Positions 1-6,076 of a stretch of DNA of 7,205 nucleotides are shown here, in pieces. The DNA is taken from positions 1 to 7,205 of the forward strand of contig CAMLGP010000135.1 in the NCBI GenBank assembly GCA_946479535.1. Reading direction: 5' to 3'. Below the pieces are notes generated by a model, which had not been told where the DNA came from, did not search any database, and saw only the letters and a program-made list of their open reading frames with translations. The DNA is from an uncultured Bacteroidota bacterium (GTDB lineage Bacteria; Bacteroidota; Bacteroidia; Chitinophagales; Chitinophagaceae). Numbering within the stretch: the first letter of the stretch is position 1; each line of letters begins with the position of its first letter. The translations under genes and the position numbers were made by a program.

Positions 1-115
1 TCCTGAAGAAGTTAGGCTAACTGACTGAATCCCTAAAAATTACCCCAAAAATGGTATTTTTTTAAGCCTCAAACCTGTCTAACATTGTACTGGTTTTTCA
101 TAGGATATTGGATTT

Positions 116-154
116 AAAAGCCCGGGGCTGGATTTATATCCTGGCCCCCTTTTT
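116..154. terminator. Probable bidirectional intrinsic terminator
   Basis: A GC-rich inverted repeat lies about 64 nt past the stop codon of the GAF gene. GGGGC (124-128) pairs with GCCCC (144-148), and GGAT (130-133) pairs with ATCC (138-141) around a TTAT loop, with a small internal loop between the two helices. On the plus strand TTTTT follows at 150-154. On the minus strand the stem is followed by GGG and then CTTTT. The flanking AAAAG (116-120) can also pair with CTTTT (149-153) across a three-base CCC bulge. This could end the minus-strand operon and any plus-strand gene arriving from the left. The fold was read by eye, with no energy calculation. Confidence 0.7.
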
Positions 155-218
155 ATTTCTTCCCCTCTCCAGCATATTTTTTGCTTCTGGCAATAAAATG
201 GACCTTCCTCTCTGATCT

Positions 219-2555
219 TTACTCCACATTCACTCCTACTCTCAACGCTCTCAATCCTGAAACGCCCTGCAATTCTTCCAGATCAAGATATTCCAAATCA
301 TTCCGTAGAATATTCTCTCCCTGCAGGTATTTGATGTAGGAGATATATTCGTCTGCCTCTTTCTGATTGAAATAGACCAGTGCGATCTTATTGGGCTGGG
401 TAAGCCTTTCCTGGCTATCCCTTATGTGAACCTTATCAATACGCTTCTTCACAATATGGTACCTGATATTATACGCCCCTTCCACATCAAAGCGTTTCTC
501 ATCTTTCCGGAAATTGATATTAATGGAATTGGAATGAATAAAGATCAACTGGGTTGTCTGCACCGGCTGGTCTAATTCTGCCAGTAATGCATGAGAATTA
601 CGCGCTATTGCGGCCATGGAAGTCATCTGCAATAAACGCAGATTCTTCAGGTAAATCTCATTGTAGGGTTTTTCAGGAGCGATGGACTGACCGATATATA
701 TATCATACTCCACCCCATCAGTTCTGAATTTCTCAAAATAGCTCGGATAAGCCTGCTGGATCTCGCCCTTCATATTATCCAGGTAACGGTTTACTGAAGA
801 AATAACCTTGTTCATGGAAACCTCCAGGCGCCGCCTGTTATCATGTGCCACTCCATTTTCTTCATTGATGGACTCAAAGTATTCTTCCATAATGGCAGCA
901 TATTCCTCATTTCCTTCCCTGAAATGAATAAGGAACGGCCTCAGTTCATTTTCAAGCCAGTCATTCACTTCCATTTCCTGGGCAAAATCATCACTCCTGA
1001 TCCTTTCCAGCCAGTCCCTGGCCAGGAATATTTTAGCATCAATAAGTCCAAAACCCGATTTGGCTTTCAGCTTTTCTAATACATCTATCAGGATACTGAA
1101 CTGCGTTTCCAGGTCTTTATGTAAAGCTGCATTCCTCTCTACTGTGGAATTACGGATATCAATAGCGCCGTACAAGGCATGTACATCATTGAAAGCAATA
1201 GTTTCAGGTTCGCCTTTTTGGTTATCACGCAGGTAATGCCATGCCACTTCATTGAATTTCCACTGGACTGATGGCTGAATGGAAGTAAATTTTTCCTTGA
1301 TCACCTTATCAATGCCCTCCTGGAACTGATCAATACTGTTCTTTAATAATTGAGCCAGCAAAGGAATTGCAGGTTCAAGCCGGGAAAGTAATGCCTCATC
1401 CATCATTCCTTTTTTATAAGCATATACTTCAAGTACGCCAGCCAGCGCATTATTGAAATATACCGGGATCAATGCATAGGACGCAACGCCCTGCTGTTTT
1501 AAAAATTTCAGGAATTCTTTCTTTTCAGCTTCAGCATCCGGGATTTCCCTGTAAAAAAGAACTTTGGGATTCTTGAAATAACCATCTGCCAGCGTTGTAT
1601 AAGTTGATTCTTCCGTTCCACGCATACGGGAGGCAAGGATCGATTTGCTTTTTGAACAGAATGAATCTTCAAAGATCAATTTATCATTCACTTTCAAAAC
1701 AGGAAGCAGGCCAAATTCTATATCTCCATTGCCCGCAAGTGTTTTGAGAGAATCGGCCACATCCTGGTAGTAGGTTTCAGATTCAAATGTATTATGTGAA
1801 ACCAGCAGGTTCCTGATCTTCTCCACTGCATACTCCGCCGTTACTTCTGTTACATTATTAATAGTAAATCCTTCAAACCGGAACATATCCAGCGGAAGGG
1901 TCTCCAGCAGGATTGGCAGGATCTGTTCGCTTTCATGTCCTGCGGACTGAAGTGTAGCAATGCTCAATTCAGGTAATGGTCTTTTCGGAATTACTTCCAC
2001 AAACCTTGTATCCAGTCTGAGCTTGTAGTACCTGGTACGACCGGTTGCTTCATCATCCAATGAATGAATAACGGACCGATGAAAGAACGAAGGAAGATTA
2101 TAGCATTTTTCCAGGATCAGGGAATAGGTGAATTCAAGATTATGCTTCCTCATCTCTTCAGGAGTCTTCGTTATCATGGAATGCCTCAGTTGTCCGGTAG
2201 CAATATCGGCCACCAGATTGTAGAACGCATTGGTTGTATAAAAAACTACCGGCCGCAAAGGCAGGCATAGCGCCCAGCGATGAAGATCCTCATCTTCTAC
2301 TACCGGAGCCAATGTATTATAGATAAGTTGTAACTGTTCACTATACTTCTGAATATCATCCAGATTTACATCCTCCATTAGTTCAGGATGTTGATTGAAT
2401 TGATCGATTACGAACGCAAAAAAGCGGCTCTTGGAGCAGTTTGACTCATCCCTTCTCTTTTCAAGATACTTGATATAGTGCCGGAAGGTTAAAACTGTTT
2501 CAGGCGCAGGATTCAGCAGGTTTTGCTGAGCTAAATTCAGGATTCCTGTATGCAT
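219..2555 (-). CDS. GAF-domain protein with large uncharacterised C-terminal region
   Basis: A 778-residue protein with no signal peptide or membrane helix visible, so probably cytoplasmic. Residues 1-235 are mixed helix and strand and unassigned. Residues about 245-405 look like a GAF sensory domain, clearest at its end, where SYALIPVYFNNALAGVLEVY is the usual GAF beta-strand pair, followed by a hydrophobic closing helix. The ligand cannot be deduced. Residues 406-778 match no domain I can name; they include YGAIDIRNST (462-471), a long helical stretch (476-600), FRTDGVEYDIY (610-620) and a C-terminal portion with ERLTQPNKIALVYFN (716-730). I recognise the overall type as a GAF protein common in Bacteroidota without assigned function. 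The DIRNST motif resembles the first metal-binding motif of class III cyclases, but other cyclase motifs are not evident. The ATG lies one base after the stop of the outer-membrane gene (TAA-T-ATG), implying translational coupling. No Shine-Dalgarno sequence is visible. It is the last gene of the operon. Confidence 0.85.
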   Translation of the reverse strand: MHTGILNLAQQNLLNPAPETVLTFRHYIKYLEKRRDESNCSKSRFFAFVIDQFNQHPELMEDVNLDDIQKYSEQLQLIYNTLAPVVEDEDLHRWALCLPLRPVVFYTTNAFYNLVADIATGQLRHSMITKTPEEMRKHNLEFTYSLILEKCYNLPSFFHRSVIHSLDDEATGRTRYYKLRLDTRFVEVIPKRPLPELSIATLQSAGHESEQILPILLETLPLDMFRFEGFTINNVTEVTAEYAVEKIRNLLVSHNTFESETYYQDVADSLKTLAGNGDIEFGLLPVLKVNDKLIFEDSFCSKSKSILASRMRGTEESTYTTLADGYFKNPKVLFYREIPDAEAEKKEFLKFLKQQGVASYALIPVYFNNALAGVLEVYAYKKGMMDEALLSRLEPAIPLLAQLLKNSIDQFQEGIDKVIKEKFTSIQPSVQWKFNEVAWHYLRDNQKGEPETIAFNDVHALYGAIDIRNSTVERNAALHKDLETQFSILIDVLEKLKAKSGFGLIDAKIFLARDWLERIRSDDFAQEMEVNDWLENELRPFLIHFREGNEEYAAIMEEYFESINEENGVAHDNRRRLEVSMNKVISSVNRYLDNMKGEIQQAYPSYFEKFRTDGVEYDIYIGQSIAPEKPYNEIYLKNLRLLQMTSMAAIARNSHALLAELDQPVQTTQLIFIHSNSININFRKDEKRFDVEGAYNIRYHIVKKRIDKVHIRDSQERLTQPNKIALVYFNQKEADEYISYIKYLQGENILRNDLEYLDLEELQGVSGLRALRVGVNVE

Positions 2556-2556
2556 A

Positions 2557-5184
2557 TTAAAATCGCAGTCCCATGGTAAAGTACGGATACCAGCCTTCGG
2601 TGGAATGTCCCATCACAAAGCTAATAACAACAATAGTTGCTGGAGCAAAATAAATACCACCTCCCACCCCATTATGCCATTTACCCGAATTGTCATGATT
2701 TTCCCATACACGACCGCCATCCCAAAAGCCCGTGATGCCAAACTGACCGGGGATAATATAACTGGCTATATCTGCAACCTTTGCCCTAAGTTCGAGATTA
2801 TTGTATAGAGCATGCTGTCCGGCAAACCGGTATTGCTTATATCCCAGCAGGTTTTCCTGTCCGCCAAGGAAGGCCGACTGGTAAAATGCTGGTTTACCCA
2901 CGCTTGCTATGCCCCCCACCCGTTCAGCAAGGACAATTGTCTTCTTCTTATTAAACCCCTTATAAACAGAAAACTCACCAGCTATTTGACCGTAGGATGC
3001 CGCAAAGTCAGTTATCCCCTTATATCCCACTATTCTCAAACTGAAATAATGTCCTTTCTGCGGAAATATCTTATTGTTTCGCCCATCAAGGATCAATTGT
3101 AGAACACCCCCCACATGCAATTTGTTTTTTGCAACTGTGGCACTGTCATAAGAACCGATCAGGGGAACATTGTTGATAAAGCGTCCGGCATTTTCATCCT
3201 TATCAAATGCATAATAGTAAAATGAAGGCCCGATACTGAATGAATGCTTCAGTAATTTATCCCTCCAGCGCAGCGCGGGGTTTACCTGGTAAGTACTGAA
3301 CCTGGAACGATAAAAGGTTTTGTAATCCCCTGTTTTATTAAAAATGGTTTCATTGCCGCGACCAAAAAAATTAAGCGTGTTATTTGGGGCATTGGCTATG
3401 GCCTGTAATACAATATCAGCTTTCCGGATCGCATGTATCCATTCACCCCTGTAACGGATACTATATGCTTTGGTTGAAAAAGAATGTGCCACCAGTATCT
3501 CATGCATACTTCGATAGGGAATTTTCCGAAACCCTTTTTGTTGAACGAACCTGAATCCAAGACCAAGTATAAACCCATCGTCAATATTCAACCCAAGCTT
3601 TGTCAAGGGTATCCGGATATTATACAGATTGACAGGTGCATAAGATGTATTGACGCTATCATTTGAAATATGTTTGATAAACCGGGAGTCATCACCCATA
3701 AACTTAGATCCATTTGCTTTATCATATAATCTTATTCTCTCTTTTGATTTAATTACCTGATAAGCTTTATGATCTTTTCCTCCAATGATTCTAATATTAA
3801 TAGGAGATTTAGCATTATTAATGATAATACTATCATTACCGTCTCGTAGATATAGCCGGATCTCAGACGTAAGCGATGCATCATAGATTTTATTCATCAG
3901 CTCATCTTCCAGCTTTCCTGATTTACTTATTTTATGAACACGGATATTTAATCCATTACCAGGAACATCACTTATCTGAATGAATTCATTTTTGTCTGTC
4001 AACTGGATATCAATCACCTTCTGGGCAAATCGATAATATTTGCGCATGGCTTCAGGTATTAGATCCCGCCGCACTTTTAATTTGTGCAATAATTCATCAT
4101 GCCGGAGATCATATGCCGGTTTAGGTAATTGCTGAAGGGCAAGTTCAAGCACCGAATCTGTTACAACGGTCCTGAATCTTTCTGCTTCCTTTATCCATTC
4201 TTCTTCGGAGAACTGGAAAGACGGATACGCATTTACAAAAGAAGATTTATAAAGGATCCATTTGGGGTCATGGAGATTGGCCCCAAAGTTCCGGAGCGTA
4301 GGCAAAATATATTCCCTGGATGCAAATTTGGGTATCAATCCCTGTGTAAGATGAAATACCTGGTCCCGGTCACGCGGTACGGGTACATACAATTTTCCTT
4401 TCCCCTTTTGAGCATCATACCATCGCCACTGGTCTTCATGCCGGTCCCAGTCACCCAGCAACATGTCAAGCATCCGGGCACGAAGCATGGTAATTGCATC
4501 CAGTTTGTTGTCATTGTCTTTCTGAAGATCACTCTTCATTTCACCTGTATTATCTGAATTGCCCATTGGCTCCCTTTCTTCCAGCAACACAACCAGGTTA
4601 TCAAACGTATGACTGTATTTACCAAGATTCCTGTCAGGAGAAACAATTCCAATGATGGGACTGGCAACGGGTACTCCAACTGCATGTGCAATGGGTGGAA
4701 CTATCAGCGCAGAAAAGGGATGCTGGGCACTTGTTACATCATCCACCCAGTCTCTTGCAAAAGTTCTTCTAAACTCCCTTGGCAATAATGCATCCGGACT
4801 TTTTTCAACACTCCGGATGATCCATTCTTTTCCGGAGGGATCTTTAAGCCGTAATGATTTTGATTGAAAACCTCCACCTAACCTAATTGGAGTCAGCCCC
4901 CCTTGTATCTCGGAAATATGAATGACCGGCAATGTGGTTGGCGCAGCCCATTCCTTACGATAATTTTCTCCAAAGATCCAACGGTGGAATTTGCCATGTT
5001 TATTATAGGAAGGATGTACCTGAACCACTACACTGTCTTCTGCAATCCTTTTGATCACCACGGCACTCGCAGGAATGCTGTCCTGGCTTGCAGCAATACT
5101 GTCCTGCTTTGCAGCAACACTGTCCTGGCAAAAGCTGCTGAGACAGTAATAAGTGAACATTAACAGGAAAATCAGTTTTCTCAT
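2557..5184 (-). CDS. Outer-membrane Omp85-type barrel with N-terminal kinase-like domain
   Basis: An 875-residue exported protein counted from ATG at 5184; an in-frame GTG directly upstream (5187) would add one residue. MRKLIFLLMFTYYCLSSFCQ is a signal peptide, probably cut before Gln; no proper lipobox is present. A short heptad repeat (QDS-I/V-A/P-A-S/K) follows. Residues about 95-280 are globular: a glycine-rich strand pair (IRLGGGFQSKSLRLKD, then EWIIRSVEK), a helical stretch, a hinge-like NLVVLLEERE, then LLGDWDRHEDQWRW (242-255) and VPVPRDRDQVF (267-277). The last two resemble the catalytic loop and metal-binding segment of atypical kinases such as Fam20C and HipA; activity is inferred, not shown. 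The C-terminal third is an Omp85/surface-antigen (BamA/TamA-like) barrel, supported by FLGGQENLLGYKQYRFAG (772-789, the loop-6 region) and a terminal Phe in MGLRF. No POTRA domain is recognisable, so a BamA role in barrel assembly is unlikely. It follows the lipoprotein gene by about 18 nt. Confidence 0.88.
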   Translation of the reverse strand: MRKLIFLLMFTYYCLSSFCQDSVAAKQDSIAASQDSIPASAVVIKRIAEDSVVVQVHPSYNKHGKFHRWIFGENYRKEWAAPTTLPVIHISEIQGGLTPIRLGGGFQSKSLRLKDPSGKEWIIRSVEKSPDALLPREFRRTFARDWVDDVTSAQHPFSALIVPPIAHAVGVPVASPIIGIVSPDRNLGKYSHTFDNLVVLLEEREPMGNSDNTGEMKSDLQKDNDNKLDAITMLRARMLDMLLGDWDRHEDQWRWYDAQKGKGKLYVPVPRDRDQVFHLTQGLIPKFASREYILPTLRNFGANLHDPKWILYKSSFVNAYPSFQFSEEEWIKEAERFRTVVTDSVLELALQQLPKPAYDLRHDELLHKLKVRRDLIPEAMRKYYRFAQKVIDIQLTDKNEFIQISDVPGNGLNIRVHKISKSGKLEDELMNKIYDASLTSEIRLYLRDGNDSIIINNAKSPINIRIIGGKDHKAYQVIKSKERIRLYDKANGSKFMGDDSRFIKHISNDSVNTSYAPVNLYNIRIPLTKLGLNIDDGFILGLGFRFVQQKGFRKIPYRSMHEILVAHSFSTKAYSIRYRGEWIHAIRKADIVLQAIANAPNNTLNFFGRGNETIFNKTGDYKTFYRSRFSTYQVNPALRWRDKLLKHSFSIGPSFYYYAFDKDENAGRFINNVPLIGSYDSATVAKNKLHVGGVLQLILDGRNNKIFPQKGHYFSLRIVGYKGITDFAASYGQIAGEFSVYKGFNKKKTIVLAERVGGIASVGKPAFYQSAFLGGQENLLGYKQYRFAGQHALYNNLELRAKVADIASYIIPGQFGITGFWDGGRVWENHDNSGKWHNGVGGGIYFAPATIVVISFVMGHSTEGWYPYFTMGLRF
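5065..5127 (-). repeat. Three tandem 21-nt units encoding a heptad repeat
   Basis: Just after the signal peptide of the outer-membrane protein, three consecutive 21-nt units encode QDSVAAK, QDSIAAS and QDSIPAS. The units share a core seen on the plus strand as CTGTCCTG followed by TTGCAGCAA in two of them. The length keeps the frame, so copy-number change would alter only a short hydrophilic tether between the cleavage site and the folded periplasmic domain. It probably arose by local duplication. Confidence 0.85.
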
Positions 5185-5202
5185 CACGATTACTGATTAG
5201 GT

Positions 5203-6045
5203 TCATTCACGCTTGAATTTGAGAATATTTCCATCAGCCAGATCATCACCTTCGTTTGAGATATAAAGGTTACCCTGCCTGTCAAATGCAATTCCTTCGG
5301 GCTGATTAAATATATTGCCACTTAACGGATAGGCATCCCTTACTTTCCAGGTGCTATCCGTCACCACCATCAATTTATTCACTGCAGATATAATAAACCA
5401 GTCTTTCGTCAGGGGGTTCTGGGCAAACCCTGATGGACGAAATCCTCTTTTTACTTTGCCCGCATAGTTCCTGATCTCATCCACATTGATCTGAAAAGAA
5501 CCCTGAAGCGATACCGCATCACCAAACTGGAATATATATCCGGTGACTGCATGTTTCTTATCATCATCCTGACAGTTCTTGCAAAGAACATAGAGCCTTT
5601 GGTTTAATTCATCTCCATACAATCCCTCAAATTCACCTTCGGGAAGCAGGCCTTTAAATTCCACAACACTATCCACATCATCCCAGGTATGCTCATCAAA
5701 AGGGAAAGAGAACAATTGACCATTGCTTTTAAGCACTACTACTTTATCATTTACAATAGCCACATCTTCATAATCACCTTTCTTTCCGAATTTGGCATTC
5801 AACGGTTTTTTTACGCCCCATTTTACACGAAATAATTTTCCTTCTTCGTCCTGTATTGCATAAACGGTATCACTGTTCCCCTTGTAAAAACAGATTCCGG
5901 AAATCTCCACCAGGCTTTCAGACATACTGAATTTCTCCGGCTTACCCAGGTTATAATGATCCACTTTCACCTGGTCCCTTGAAGACATACCGCAACCCGC
6001 AAGTATAATGCCTGTCAGCAATCCTGTAAGTATTAAAACCTTCAT
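5203..6045 (-). CDS. SdiA-regulated-domain (YjiK-like) beta-propeller lipoprotein
   Basis: A 280-residue predicted lipoprotein. The hydrophobic N terminus MKVLILTGLLTGIILAGC ends in lipobox L-A-G-C with acylated Cys18. The mature part has the blade-like repeats of the SdiA-regulated/YjiK family (PF06977): EISGICFY with VYAIQDEEGKLFRV (48-74), GDYEDVAIV (90-98), EFEGLYGDELNQRLYVLCK (138-156), FRPSGFAQNPLTKDWFIIS (202-220) and NQPEGIAFDRQGNLYISNEG (247-266). The fold is probably a beta-propeller. Its biochemical role is unknown; the name comes from an Escherichia coli gene controlled by SdiA and does not imply quorum sensing here. A C-K-N-C pair (155-158) could form a disulfide after export. 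There is no obvious acidic surface-export signal after Cys18, so inner-leaflet periplasmic anchoring is as likely as surface display. It lies 31 nt after the HD-PycTM gene and about 18 nt before the outer-membrane gene, within the same operon. The ATG is chosen because it directly precedes the signal peptide. Confidence 0.9.
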   Translation of the reverse strand: MKVLILTGLLTGIILAGCGMSSRDQVKVDHYNLGKPEKFSMSESLVEISGICFYKGNSDTVYAIQDEEGKLFRVKWGVKKPLNAKFGKKGDYEDVAIVNDKVVVLKSNGQLFSFPFDEHTWDDVDSVVEFKGLLPEGEFEGLYGDELNQRLYVLCKNCQDDDKKHAVTGYIFQFGDAVSLQGSFQINVDEIRNYAGKVKRGFRPSGFAQNPLTKDWFIISAVNKLMVVTDSTWKVRDAYPLSGNIFNQPEGIAFDRQGNLYISNEGDDLADGNILKFKRE

Positions 6046-6076
6046 AATTAAATCTGGTCTGGTTAATTAAATACTA

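Noticed and set aside
1..28. Possible end of a plus-strand gene entering from the left (LKKLG-stop at 3-20, or a frame ending at 26-28)
   Set aside because: Only a few codons are present and two frames are equally plausible. A convergent gene would fit the bidirectional terminator, but there is too little sequence to call one.
47..61. AAAAAT-GGT-ATTTTT hairpin
   Set aside because: The stem is made only of A-T pairs in an AT-rich stretch and is weak next to the GC-rich hairpin at 116-154.
1131..1160. Annotating the GAF protein outright as an adenylate/guanylate or Pycsar cyclase
   Set aside because: Only one cyclase-like motif is present. The second Asp spacing is wrong, and no substrate-specifying or transition-state residues could be placed, so it stays a hypothesis.
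843..5163. Several plus-strand open frames of 60-142 codons opposite the large genes
   Set aside because: They lie antisense within well-supported minus-strand coding regions, have no family-like sequence and look like shadows of the real frames.
5003..5206. A 67-codon minus-strand frame overlapping the start of the outer-membrane gene, rich in Cys and Gln
   Set aside because: Its Cys/Gln-rich repetitive sequence is the tandem repeat read in another frame; the overlapping frame has a convincing signal peptide.
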